Assembly (NCBI GenBank): GCA_016784605.1
Contig: JADHUI010000002.1
Location: forward strand, 1-64,000
DNA: 64,000 nucleotides
From: Fidelibacterota bacterium
GTDB lineage: Bacteria > Fidelibacterota > Marinisomatia > Marinisomatales > UBA1611
Direction: 5' to 3'
Shown piece after piece: positions 9,277 through 20,100 of the stretch. Position numbers and translations under genes: made by a program. The stretch's first letter is position 1, and each line of letters starts with the position of its first letter. The notes under the pieces are model-generated. The model ran no database searches. It had not been told where the DNA came from and saw only the letters and a list, made by a program, of their open reading frames with translations.

Positions 9277-10152
9277 TTAAATAACCCTATTGTATGCTGA
9301 TTTTAATGATTTTATTGCTGCATCGCGTATAGCCAAATTAGGCTCTGATGTGGCAACTTTTGCTAATTGATCTTCAAATTGATTATCTGGAAATTGGGCA
9401 GCGATATATATTGCTACAAGCATTGCTTGATTTTTTTCATTTTCATCTACTTCAGGAAAAGAGTCAAAATACGAGCGATCCATTAAATTCGTAATAATGT
9501 GATTACCAGATTGGTCTCCCATTTTAGCCAATGCTATCGCGGAATCCCAACGAATATTTGGTTCTTCATCTTCTAATAATTTTTTTAATGTTGGAATGGA
9601 TTTTAAATGCCCGATCTTTCCGAGAGCAATTGTCGCAGCCAATCGTTCTTCTACAATTTTAGAATTGAGAGATAATTGGTCCAAGGAAGATACAGCTTCT
9701 TCGTATTGAATCATCCCGATGGCTTGAATAGCCGCCAGCCGAGCAATACGGTCTTCATCAGACAGCCCCTTTAATAGAGTTGGTCCAAAAACAGCTCTTC
9801 GCGTTTGTCCCATAGCGAGAGCAAGATATGTTCGAACTTTAGCATCATCATGAATGGACTTTTTATAAGCTGAAATCATTTGATTGTTGAAATCCATCTC
9901 ATCAGGGATTAAATCGGGTTGTGCTAGAATTTTTGATAATTCATAAGCTGACTGCCAACGTTTAGATGCAGAACCTGCCCGAACATCATTTAAATAATCA
10001 TAAGCATTGTTGGATTCAAAAGTGATGAATTTAAATAAAAGAAAAAATACAGCACCAAAAATAGCAATCATGAATGGAACGAGAAAGAAGGAATAAAACA
10101 GGACATAAATCCTGCTATTTTCTTTTGCATTTAATTTGTCTTTTAAACTCAT
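9277..10152 (-). CDS. Membrane-anchored HEAT-repeat protein
   Basis: N-terminal TM followed by HEAT/PBS-like repeats (AAIQAIGMIQYEEAV, ATIALGKIGHLKSIPTLKKLLEDEEPNIRWDSAIALAKMG). Confidence 0.85.
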   Translation of the reverse strand: MSLKDKLNAKENSRIYVLFYSFFLVPFMIAIFGAVFFLLFKFITFESNNAYDYLNDVRAGSASKRWQSAYELSKILAQPDLIPDEMDFNNQMISAYKKSIHDDAKVRTYLALAMGQTRRAVFGPTLLKGLSDEDRIARLAAIQAIGMIQYEEAVSSLDQLSLNSKIVEERLAATIALGKIGHLKSIPTLKKLLEDEEPNIRWDSAIALAKMGDQSGNHIITNLMDRSYFDSFPEVDENEKNQAMLVAIYIAAQFPDNQFEDQLAKVATSEPNLAIRDAAIKSLKSAYNRVI

Positions 10153-10305
10153 TTATTTCATTTCCGATTTAGATTCAATTTTATCCCAAACAATATTAAG
10201 GCGTTTTTCTAATTTTCTTACTTTTCTCTTCATGGAAAAAAGTTCGCTTACCAAAAGTAGCGCAAATATTAATGTAAGAATTGTTATTAAAGGTAAAATG
10301 TTCAT
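10153..10305 (-). CDS. Tiny membrane protein, 50 aa (not in ORF track)
   Basis: MNILPLITILTLIFALLLVSELFSMKRKVRKLEKRLNIVWDKIESKSEMK: one TM plus charged helix, directly abutting the HEAT gene. Confidence 0.65.
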   Translation of the reverse strand: MNILPLITILTLIFALLLVSELFSMKRKVRKLEKRLNIVWDKIESKSEMK

Positions 10306-10493
10306 TTTTCACCTGTAGCTTGATTTGAATCATTTTTTAACTGTAATCCAAGTAAGATGGGAAAAAAGAATAATATGATCAGTCCTACACCTAGGAACCC
10401 TACAGCCCAATGCATATGATCCATTAACCACGAAAGAGTTAGCCATTTAAAATCCATTTTATAATACCCAATAAACCATGGTAATGTAAACAA
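10302..10493 (-). CDS. Small membrane protein of the bc cluster
   Basis: 63 aa with one strong TM; overlaps the next start. Confidence 0.6.
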   Translation of the reverse strand: MFTLPWFIGYYKMDFKWLTLSWLMDHMHWAVGFLGVGLIILFFFPILLGLQLKNDSNQATGEK

Positions 10494-10569
10494 TGAGCAA
10501 AAGAGTTGTTACCACCATGGATATCCATTGCGATCGACTAATTTTTGGTGTGGAACTATTGGAAGACAT
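10459..10569 (-). CDS. Tiny membrane protein, 36 aa (shorter start than ORF track)
   Basis: MSSNSSTPKISRSQWISMVVTTLLLIVYITMVYWVL; ATG at 10569 abuts the stop of the upstream gene at 10571. Confidence 0.55.
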   Translation of the reverse strand: MSSNSSTPKISRSQWISMVVTTLLLIVYITMVYWVL

Positions 10570-10570
10570 A

Positions 10571-11701
10571 TTATGATTTGGCTCGCTTAGCTTTGACAAT
10601 GGCCGCTTTAATTTTGCCTCGTAGAACTCGACTCTCCAAAGCATTTATTTCATCCATATCCCCAGAAATACCATCAGCGATTAATCTGGCAATCAATTCG
10701 TCTTCAGATTCTGATGAAGATGGTTCTTCAATTGAAGCGGGTGTTGAACTGATTTCTGGCATGGGAGGTACCGCACCCGTTCTCTTTGCCCTGACTAATC
10801 CAGCCTTGGCTAATCCACGAGTTGGTTTTTCTGAAATACTATTAATCACATCCATATTTCCTTGAATGCCCATGTTGATCGCATAAGCAATGTATTCTTC
10901 ACGTGACCCAAATCCGCCCCATTGGGATTCTGTAGAGTCTTGACTTGACTCACTTTCAGTTTGATTGAAATCTACTTTTGGTACAATGGAGTCTAAGGAT
11001 GATAATGTATGAGCTTCACGATCATAAAACCGTCTTATAGATAAGAACGAAAATAAACCTTCACATTTTTTATGATATTTAACAAATACACCCAATTCAT
11101 GCACATCCAATGAAAAAGTAATCACTTCTTTATATAATGGACTAAATCGCATTTCGAGAATCAATTCTTTCTCGGGTTTGAATGACTTAATCGTGCATTT
11201 GAAATAGTTAGATAGGGAAAATGGTCGAATTTTAAATTGTGTGCCTGATTTTAATTCAATTCTATCAAAGGAAAATTGTGACACATACCGATCAACATCC
11301 ACAATGGGTAATGCTCGCTGGACGCGAGGCATCCACACATTTAATAGACTTAATGAAGTAATCGTTTTCCAAAGAATATCTGGTGTCGTTGAAAAAAAGT
11401 GCTGAATGGTACTTTCTGCACAAAAAGGGGAAAACGATGATGTGGCAAAATTCGCATCAGGAGTCGGGAAAACGGATGATTTATATTGGGGTACTGCACG
11501 TGATACGCCTGATATTTCTAAATCATGCGTTGTATAATGTTTCACCCGTCCATCAGCCGTTTCAACTTCAAACCGCGTTGGGTAGTGATATATTTTTTTT
11601 AATGTTCCTTCTTCCCCCGTAGAAAGAACTTTACAGGTTGTCCCTAAATCGACCTGATGTAAACTCATACTTTTTTTACTTTTTTTAAATTGTGACGACA
11701 A
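10571..11701 (-). CDS. Uncharacterised protein: N-terminal beta-rich domain, possible SRPBCC domain, two C-terminal repeats
   Basis: 376 aa; repeats AYAINMGIQGNMDVINSISEKPTRGLAKAGLVRAKRTG and ARLIADGISGDMDEINALESRVLRGKIKAAIVKAKRAK. Confidence 0.7.
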   Translation of the reverse strand: MSSQFKKSKKSMSLHQVDLGTTCKVLSTGEEGTLKKIYHYPTRFEVETADGRVKHYTTHDLEISGVSRAVPQYKSSVFPTPDANFATSSFSPFCAESTIQHFFSTTPDILWKTITSLSLLNVWMPRVQRALPIVDVDRYVSQFSFDRIELKSGTQFKIRPFSLSNYFKCTIKSFKPEKELILEMRFSPLYKEVITFSLDVHELGVFVKYHKKCEGLFSFLSIRRFYDREAHTLSSLDSIVPKVDFNQTESESSQDSTESQWGGFGSREEYIAYAINMGIQGNMDVINSISEKPTRGLAKAGLVRAKRTGAVPPMPEISSTPASIEEPSSSESEDELIARLIADGISGDMDEINALESRVLRGKIKAAIVKAKRAKS

Positions 11702-11836
11702 CTCAATGATTCATACCATTATTGCGTCAAATACAGACACGGAAGATATTAAGATATTTCATTAAATGAAAAAAATATTTCATATTTATGCTTATAGTTT
11801 ATAGATCAAATAAATGATTAAATTAATCATCTCAAA

Positions 11837-12769
11837 ATGAAATATTTTTCACGATTTTCAATCATAACAACCTTATTAACTTACATCCTAATATTTGTAG
11901 GCGGTCTAGTTCGTGTATCAGGCGCAGGAATGGGGTGTCCCGATTGGCCAAAGTGTTTTGGTCGTTGGATTCCACCAACGAGCCTTGACCAATTACCGTC
12001 CCATATTGATCCTGCTCAATTTAATATCGTCTTAGCTTGGATTGAATATTCTAATCGTTTAGTCGGTGTGGTTATAGGACTCATGATAACCGCTACATTG
12101 ATTCTTGCATATAAATATTATAAAAATGAAAAAAAAGTAATAATGCCCATTTTTATTTCTTTCGTTTTAGTTGGGCTCGTTGGATGGCAAGGAAGCCAAG
12201 TTGTTGGGACTGTCCTTAATCCATTTACGGTTTCTCTCCATATGGTTTTAGCTCTTTTTGCAATCTCCTTTCTCATAGCGGGAACTCAGAATGCTTATTA
12301 TTTGGCTTATCCCGATGATGAAAAAAACAGCTATTATCCTTGTAAAATGAAATATGGCTTTTGGGTCATGGGAATCACATTGTTTATAGAAATTATTTTA
12401 GGGACAGAATTAAGAGCTGGATTGGAAATGGTGCGCAGAGATAACCCACTTGTTGAAAGTATATTATTGCTCAAAATGATGGGGCCATTTAAATATATGC
12501 ATACAATATTGGGTATAACACTTGCAGGTGCATCTTGGTGGATTTGGTATTATTTTACACAAAAAAGTGAAAATGCATCACCGACAACAAAACGAGCTAG
12601 TTTAGCCATAATGGGATTAGTGATAATTCAAATCATCGTTGGAGAGCTAATGGTATTCTCAAGTGTGAACCCCATTTATCAATTATTTCATATGTGGAGT
12701 GCAACCTGGGTTTTGGGATTGCTCATTGTAGAATACGGAGCTTGGAAACGGTCCGGAGATTTAAATTGA
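11837..12769 (+). CDS. ctaA: Heme A synthase (COX15/CtaA)
   Basis: GGLVRVSGAGMGCPDWPKCFGRWIPP signature; multi-TM. Confidence 0.94.
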   Translation: MKYFSRFSIITTLLTYILIFVGGLVRVSGAGMGCPDWPKCFGRWIPPTSLDQLPSHIDPAQFNIVLAWIEYSNRLVGVVIGLMITATLILAYKYYKNEKKVIMPIFISFVLVGLVGWQGSQVVGTVLNPFTVSLHMVLALFAISFLIAGTQNAYYLAYPDDEKNSYYPCKMKYGFWVMGITLFIEIILGTELRAGLEMVRRDNPLVESILLLKMMGPFKYMHTILGITLAGASWWIWYYFTQKSENASPTTKRASLAIMGLVIIQIIVGELMVFSSVNPIYQLFHMWSATWVLGLLIVEYGAWKRSGDLN

Positions 12770-13365
12770 AAAAAGAATCCATCATTTTAGCTGTCATTAT
12801 GGTTCTAGGGCTAATGGTTATTGGAGCTACTTGGGTTGTTAAACAAGCATCTCAAGCACAAAAATCTGCCATTCCAACTTTAAATAAGGTACCGTCTTTT
12901 TTAGCCATATCGCATTTGAATCAACCTTTTACTGATAAAGATTTTATAGGAAGAATTACAATATTGGACTTCATGTTTACCCAATGTACAGGTCCTTGCC
13001 CAATCATGTCTTCAAATATGAAAAAGCTTTATGACCAATACGCTAATGTAGAACATGTGCAATTTGTTTCCATTACGGTTGATCCTACAAATGATGATAT
13101 TGAAACGTTGGCGGCTTATGCAGACGCACATGAAGTATTTGATGATCGATGGCACTTTTTACGTGCAGAAAATCCAAAAGTAGCTGAATTAAGTCAAAAT
13201 GGGTTTAAATTATATGCCAAAGAATTGCCTGTGGGACATGCGATTAAATTTGTATTAATTGATGAAAGAGGGAATATTCGTCAATATTATGATGGTTTAG
13301 AAGAAGCCAGTATCGCTATCTTGCGCTCCAATATTAATCAATTAGTGAAAGATTTGAACCCTTAA
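12766..13365 (+). CDS. SCO1/SenC family copper chaperone
   Basis: DFMFTQCTGPCPIMSSNM and VGHAIKFVLID; TTG start overlapping ctaA stop (TTGA). ORF track start 12694 lies inside ctaA. Confidence 0.9.
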   Translation: MKKESIILAVIMVLGLMVIGATWVVKQASQAQKSAIPTLNKVPSFLAISHLNQPFTDKDFIGRITILDFMFTQCTGPCPIMSSNMKKLYDQYANVEHVQFVSITVDPTNDDIETLAAYADAHEVFDDRWHFLRAENPKVAELSQNGFKLYAKELPVGHAIKFVLIDERGNIRQYYDGLEEASIAILRSNINQLVKDLNP

Positions 13366-14246
13366 TGGAAAAAGAATACAAACCAGCCCCAACACGATTT
13401 AGTGCCTTTGTGGAATTAACAAAACCACGTATTACTCTATTAGTTGTGATTACAACAGCTTTTGGATTTTATTTAGGCGGGCGAGGGTTTCAATCTATTT
13501 TCCCCTTGATATCTGTTTTAATGGGGACAGCCCTTGTCTCTTCAGGAGCAGGTGCAATTAATCATTATATGGAACGAGAAACAGATCGGTTAATGATACG
13601 GACCCGCAATAGGCCCATTCCTGCGGGAATTTTGCAACCAGAAGAAGTATTTTGGTTTGGCTTTATTTTAATATTTTCCGGTGTATTTATTTTATTAGCC
13701 TTTGTCAATTTATTAACGTCGTTTATGGCTTTATTAACGGCCTTTTTGTATATATTTATTTATACTCCTTTAAAAAAGGTAACATGGTTAAATACCTCCA
13801 TCGGAGCAATTCCAGGCTCTATTCCCCCTTTAGGTGGATGGGCAGCTGCAACAGGACAATTGGATCAGGCGGCTTGGGTTTTGTTTGCCATTATGTATTT
13901 ATGGCAACATCCACATTTCTATGCGATTGCCCAATTATGTAAACAAGATTATGCACGAGCTGGTTTACAAATGTTACCTGTTTTAGACAATTCTCTGAAA
14001 AGAACAAATAGGCAAATATTATGGCATTCCGCATTATTAATTCCTATTTCGGTGTTACCGTCATTGTTGGGTATTTCTGGTTCACTTTATTTTGTGGGAG
14101 CCGGTATTATGAGTATTGGGTATTTGTTAGCAGGATTACCCATTCTTCGAAAAGATCAAATGGATAGAGCTAAATTTTTATTAAAAGTATCCGTTATTTA
14201 TCTTCCTGCTTTATTTGCCCTTATCATCATTGATTTATCTTATTAG
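13365..14246 (+). CDS. ctaB: Protoheme IX farnesyltransferase
   Basis: UbiA family: ELTKPRITLLVVITTAFGFYLGG, NHYMERETDRLMIRTRNRPIPAG. Confidence 0.95.
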   Translation: MEKEYKPAPTRFSAFVELTKPRITLLVVITTAFGFYLGGRGFQSIFPLISVLMGTALVSSGAGAINHYMERETDRLMIRTRNRPIPAGILQPEEVFWFGFILIFSGVFILLAFVNLLTSFMALLTAFLYIFIYTPLKKVTWLNTSIGAIPGSIPPLGGWAAATGQLDQAAWVLFAIMYLWQHPHFYAIAQLCKQDYARAGLQMLPVLDNSLKRTNRQILWHSALLIPISVLPSLLGISGSLYFVGAGIMSIGYLLAGLPILRKDQMDRAKFLLKVSVIYLPALFALIIIDLSY

Positions 14247-14260
14247 AATATAAAAAAGTA

Positions 14261-14779
14261 ATGCAGAATCAAGATTCATTCTGGCTTAAAATAATCTATA
14301 TTTTTTCCGCAATTCTAGTCATCGCAGTAGCATTTTTAATTCTTGGTCCACGTCCAGAAGGTTTGGATTCTGCAATCGATGTTTCATTTTTGCCCAAAGC
14401 AAATGTTATTACAAATGGATTTACACTTTTCTTTTTATTGAGTGCATTTTATTTTATTCGAAAGAAACAAATTACAAAACATCGAAATAGGATGTTATCA
14501 GCCTTTGCTTCTTCGACAGCTTTTTTAGTTTCTTACGTCATTTACCATTGGTTTAAAAGTGGCCCTAAATTATATACGGGAGATTTTACCACTCTTTATT
14601 ATGTCATTTTATTTTCTCATATTTTGCTTGCTACGGTGATTATCCCCATGGCGCTTATTACTCTGTATCGTGGATGGAATAATCAGTTGACTAAACATAA
14701 ATATATTGCAAAAATAACTCTCCCGATTTGGTTATATGTTTCGGTTACGGGTGTTGTGATTTATTTCATGTTATATTAA
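14261..14779 (+). CDS. DUF420-like membrane protein
   Basis: Four-TM protein following ctaB, with HR..M..A, VSYVIYHWFKSG and HILLA elements. Confidence 0.75.
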   Translation: MQNQDSFWLKIIYIFSAILVIAVAFLILGPRPEGLDSAIDVSFLPKANVITNGFTLFFLLSAFYFIRKKQITKHRNRMLSAFASSTAFLVSYVIYHWFKSGPKLYTGDFTTLYYVILFSHILLATVIIPMALITLYRGWNNQLTKHKYIAKITLPIWLYVSVTGVVIYFMLY

Positions 14780-14786
14780 AAAAATT

Positions 14787-15086
14787 TCACACCAAGCGAC
14801 TAAAAATACCAACAGCGAGTTCTATCCATATGGTGATGAAAATGGCTATAATCAGAATCATCATATAAATGCGCCGGCTACCTGAAATATTTCTATATAC
14901 CAAAACAATCAAGCTTCCTGCGGTAAAAAGCATCAAGCCCATAATAATGAAATCTATGTAATCCCAATTCACTTCATGTGTGAATTGCATTGCAATCAAA
15001 GGAATAAGTAATAGCACACCCGATATAAGAGCAACCCAATTGAAAATGCTGTTCCGCATAATTACTTCATTAATTTTCTTGTTCAA
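14787..15086 (-). CDS. Hypothetical membrane protein
   Basis: 99 aa, three TM-like segments. Confidence 0.5.
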   Translation of the reverse strand: MNKKINEVIMRNSIFNWVALISGVLLLIPLIAMQFTHEVNWDYIDFIIMGLMLFTAGSLIVLVYRNISGSRRIYMMILIIAIFITIWIELAVGIFSRLV

Positions 15087-15122
15087 GAGGATAATCGCTT
15101 GGTGATCTGCCCAATAACGATG

Positions 15123-15830
15123 TTAATAAAATTTCAAGTTTTTATATACTTCGTTTGCCCCATTTGAAATAAAAATAGTGGAGACTACAAATGAAATAAC
15201 GATTATTTTTTGAGAAACAACTTGAAAGGTTAAACCATATAAAGAATCTTTCCCATCTGGGCCAAATTCTAATATTAATACATAGCCAAATAAAATGCAT
15301 GCAAACACAATATATAATAAAGCATATTTGTTTTCCCATTCTTGCGATTTATAAATAGCGACAATATATAAAATAGCCGTAATTAAATAAGATCGAAATG
15401 CCCAATGAACAAAAAACATATGTGCATCTAAATATAAATTGGATGGGGTTAGTGCAATTCCAGAAAATGCAATCCCTGACGTAATGGCGATTATAGATGC
15501 AATGATCGCTATTTTGTATGTTATTGGATTTTGTTTAAATAACATTGGCAAATAAAAATAAAATAAGCATGTAAGAAGCCCAATGATTAATAATCCATTA
15601 TTAAAGAAAAAACTTGCATAAAAATTTGGTGTACCATCCATGGTTTGAGTTTGTCCTAAATCACTAAAATAATTTTGACTAAAAACATATGATTCACACG
15701 CGGGATTTTGGTAAGTGCCTCCAGGATAAATAACCATGGCAATCATATTAAACAAAATAAACCCAATTGCTCCATAAAAGGGTAAACGAAAAGCAAAATA
15801 CTCTATGGATATACCATTATTTTTAAACAT
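15123..15830 (-). CDS. Hypothetical multi-TM protein (DUF998-like)
   Basis: 235 aa with six hydrophobic segments; family suggestion tentative. Confidence 0.65.
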   Translation of the reverse strand: MFKNNGISIEYFAFRLPFYGAIGFILFNMIAMVIYPGGTYQNPACESYVFSQNYFSDLGQTQTMDGTPNFYASFFFNNGLLIIGLLTCLFYFYLPMLFKQNPITYKIAIIASIIAITSGIAFSGIALTPSNLYLDAHMFFVHWAFRSYLITAILYIVAIYKSQEWENKYALLYIVFACILFGYVLILEFGPDGKDSLYGLTFQVVSQKIIVISFVVSTIFISNGANEVYKNLKFY

Positions 15831-15968
15831 ATGTTTTTGAAGTTTGGTTGATATTAATCTTGCAAGTTAATTAATAAATACCGTTTTCGTGAATAGATAT
15901 TAATCCCTTATTTTTGTTATAACTCATATCACACATTGCTGATTCTGAAATACGGATAAATCATTCCA

Positions 15969-17150
15969 TCATTTAAGTAGAAGCATTTTCTTTGTAATGG
16001 ACTTCTTTCCGATTTTGATAGAATAAAAATAGACACCTGAAGGTAAAGCATTTGCATCCCATTGAAAAGAATAAGAGCCGGGTTGCATATTTTGATTAAC
16101 CGGTTGATCAATCAACTGGCCGTTAATACCGTGAATTGAAATATGAACTAAACCGGCTTCTATTATTTCAAAAGAAATAGTTGTCTTAGGATTGAATGGG
16201 TTAGGATAATTCGATAAATAATTATGGGATATAACAAGCCCTTCTTCCAAACTTAAGTTATTCGCTAATTTTAAAGCCACGGGACGATGGTCAGAAATAG
16301 TTTCGTAATATTCATCGAATCCATCATTCATATATTCATCAATGGGAATTGTATAAATAGTTGAACTCGCATTTCCAAAACGATCAAAGAGTTCGTTTGT
16401 GATAAAGATGTGATCAATATGCGACGGCCAATAGGGATAGGACCATTCAGAACTTGTTCCATTTGCAATTTCAATATCGGCGAAAAGAAAATTCAAATCA
16501 TCATCAAGGATTATCTGAAAAACATTGTTTGACGACGGATCTGTAAGGATATCGTTTAAATCACCTAATACAATAACCTTTTCATCAGGCAGATTCAAGT
16601 CGATATACTCTTTTAATAATAGACTGGCATCATATCGGCGTGTTTCTTCATCCCATGGGTCAGACAGATTCATTGACCCATCGCCACAACATTTGAAATG
16701 ATTATTAATGATATAATGTTCCTGGTTTTGATAATTCATTTCCATCACCAAAGGCGAACGAGGAAAGGGGCGCCAATAAGGTTCTTCGATATAAATTTCA
16801 TAAATAGAGTCAATCTCAATCATATTTGTTTTATACACATAGGCTAAACCGCCAAACCAACTTGATTTAAAATAGTAATCATACCCATCTATGTTTTCAA
16901 TCATTTGTTTAAACATATTTGTATCACTTATTTCCTGGAGTGCATATAAATCAATATCAAGAGCTTCAATAATAGTTGAAACAGAGTCAACAGTTGATTG
17001 TCCATTTTTTGGAAACCATTCAATATTCCAAGTCATAATTTCCAATGTATTGTTTGTCCCAAAGGATAAATCGCTCAAATTTTGAGCATATAAGGTTGAA
17101 CAAAAAATAACAATTATAATGTAGTATTTACGCTTCATCTCTAATGCCAC
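15969..17150 (-). CDS. Secreted endonuclease/exonuclease/phosphatase family protein with C-terminal sorting domain
   Basis: MTWNIEWFP, ALQEI, VLGDLND, SDHRPVAL motifs; signal peptide; LSNYPNPFNPKTTISF...SGVYFYSIKIGKKSITKKMLLLK. Confidence 0.88.
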   Translation of the reverse strand: MALEMKRKYYIIIVIFCSTLYAQNLSDLSFGTNNTLEIMTWNIEWFPKNGQSTVDSVSTIIEALDIDLYALQEISDTNMFKQMIENIDGYDYYFKSSWFGGLAYVYKTNMIEIDSIYEIYIEEPYWRPFPRSPLVMEMNYQNQEHYIINNHFKCCGDGSMNLSDPWDEETRRYDASLLLKEYIDLNLPDEKVIVLGDLNDILTDPSSNNVFQIILDDDLNFLFADIEIANGTSSEWSYPYWPSHIDHIFITNELFDRFGNASSTIYTIPIDEYMNDGFDEYYETISDHRPVALKLANNLSLEEGLVISHNYLSNYPNPFNPKTTISFEIIEAGLVHISIHGINGQLIDQPVNQNMQPGSYSFQWDANALPSGVYFYSIKIGKKSITKKMLLLK

Positions 17151-17152
17151 TC

Positions 17153-20100
17153 TTATTGGATGTATTTAACTAATCCACCAAATTCGGGATCAATTTGGAA
17201 ACCCATCTTATAAAAGAATTTTTCATGGAAAAACCCAACGGTTGCATGAGTAATTCCACGGGCATTTAGACGATTAAAACATTCATCCATTAATTTGTGA
17301 CTTAAATTATTTTTTTGGAATGCTTTTTTAATCACGACCCATTCAATATGCACATGTTTAGACGATATATTTTTCCAAAAGACCCCACCGGCTAATTGGT
17401 TTTGTTTATCAAATATGAGTAAAAATTCATGATTAGCCTGGAAGAGTGCATTCAAATCTGCTTCCATTAAAGCAGAATGGAATTTGGCGATTTCTTTCGG
17501 TTTAAACGGAGGGCGAACGCGGTACAACTGATGATTCGAATCTTCTACTTGTACCACAAGATCTAATTTTTCCGTTTCACCCATCTCTAAGGATACAAGT
17601 TGAATATAATCTCCAGATTCAAGGTTTTTAAAGAGCATTTTTGCAAGGAAAAATTCTTCATCTTCTGTCAGTTTAATTTCATTTTTAATATATTGGATGC
17701 GTTGGGCAATGGACATGGGGTCCATTTTTTTATTACGAAGATTTTGTATGATTTCCTTAAAGGCTTCTATTAATTCTTTGGAAGAGTGTTTAAAACAAGA
17801 CATCATAAAAAAGCGCACACGTGTTTCGGGATAATCATCCATGAGCGTATCTAAATGATAATCTTGGTACAATTCTTCCAAAATAGAAGAACGCGCGCTT
17901 CGAGTTGCATCTGTATTAAGTTCAAGCCAACGCTCGTATCGAAGCGATGCAAAAACCACTGGTTTTGTTAAAACACCCATTTCTTTGGTTTCTGTAATAA
18001 ATTGTTGAATTCGATCTGCTGTACAATCCAATTCTTCAAAAGATTTTCGTATAGATTTTTTGTCCAAAGTACGAATTAGTTTTTCAAGCATGGGAATTCC
18101 TTGATTTACGGTAGCAACCCGTAGAGTACATGTGAATATAATTTCCCAATCAGCCATTCTTTTTAATCCGGGAAATTGATTTTCAGTTTCTAAGATAAAT
18201 TGATGAAAGAGTGTTAAATATAGAGTGGCGATTGAATCAACAGGCTCACGATCGGAAATAGATATTAATCGACGTCCGCGAGAATAATCGTGTTCAGGAA
18301 TGATTAAATTGCGTGGCGATGGATTTTTAATATTCAAAGTATAATTGGATCGACCCCAAAATTCTAAATACGTATAAATACCATTCCACATAAAATGGAG
18401 CCAACGCATTTGCCATCGATCTTCCGTACGCCTATTATGAATTTCATTTCGATTTCTTTCTAAATACTGAAATAACGTTTCACCTGGAATATATTCTTCG
18501 GTATAAACGTCAAATCCCGGCCAATATCCGCCAAAATCTTCAACAAGTTTATCATCTTTATATGCGGGCCCCATGAGAATCAACCATCGTGTTTCGTCTT
18601 CTAAAAAGGACCGATCCAATTGTTCATTCACGTTCATGACAAAATTATGAATCCCCAATGTTCGGGTTCGAACTAAAATTCTGAAAACACTTTTTCCATG
18701 CCGCGATCCTAAGTGTGTGACCCAAATTCCTTTTATGGGTATATCATCCAATTGAATCAAACAATGATTTGAAAAGATAAATAAAGCTTCTCGTAATAAT
18801 GTTGTTCCCATAAAAGCATGTAAAATATGTTCTTTATGTTTTTGGCGAACATTTTCATCAAAATCCAATACGTGTTCCCAAGAATATTCATGTCCCGTAT
18901 CTCGATCCACGGACAAGGTAGAAACAGGCCCTAGCCACGACCTAAAACCTTTGATTAAGGCAAAGTGTGACTTTTGAGCGGTAGATCGGATTTGGTTGGG
19001 TACTTTGGCGATTTGCCACCAGGATAATTCTGCCCTAGCCCAAGAAAATCCAGTTGGATGATGAATACCAAAATCAGAAACCATTAGCAATAATGTTTGG
19101 AGAAAACCGAGTCCAATAGAATCTAAATCATTCAGCTGACTTCGATAATGATTTAAAGAATGAATAATACTTTTATAATGGGGTTCCTTCATCCGTTTGG
19201 ATTGAATTGAAAATCCTGTAAAAGCATCTTGTTTTCGGAAGGCATAAAAGGCATCTTTCAATAATTCAAAAAACATATCACCCGATAATAATGGGAGAAG
19301 AACTTCAATCAACTCAATTTTAAAACGGGGGTTTGGATGTTTAAAAAATTGGATACATGTTTCTCGGATTAGTTGTTTCCATTGAGCATTTGACTGATCA
19401 ATTAATTCTCGTAATGGCTTGAAACATGTTTTATCCCCATGAATGTAGGCTTGAATCAAATAGTGGAATTCTTTTAATTGTGTCAATCCTTTGTCTAACG
19501 CATTATGCGGATATTCATTGTGCTCAAATAAAGATTGATTCGCAATAATGTGGATCCCTTGATAATGATCAAATTCTCTCAGTCTAAATAATAAATCACC
19601 ACAAAAGGAGACAAATGATTCATTTCCCAACCATAAGTGTGGACTTTTGATTATAGGTTGAAAATCAAAAAAGGAATCTTCAATTTCATAGCAATAATCC
19701 CCAATTTGAATACGATTCTCTTTCCAAAAAAAAGGTAAATCACCCTGTGTGGATTGAGTGGTAAGAAATTTTCCATCCCATGATATCGTAGTTCTGGGAA
19801 TGCCTAATTCGCGCAAAAACCAAACCGGTATCCTGATTTCATTATTTCCATGATACAGTTTAATATAATTTTTTTGATACATGGGTGAAATGATATCACC
19901 AAAGTTCTCGATTACTTTTTTTCGATTGAATGAATTTTTATTTGTTAACTCTCCTAGCTCTTTACTGAAATCTCTTTGAATTACAGCAAAATTAACAATG
20001 CGTTCAAAAGACGAAAGGAAACTGTTTACAGATAATATTAACGAACTAAAATATTGACGAATTTCATCTTGAGAAGCCTGCTCAAATTTAAAAATTGTAT

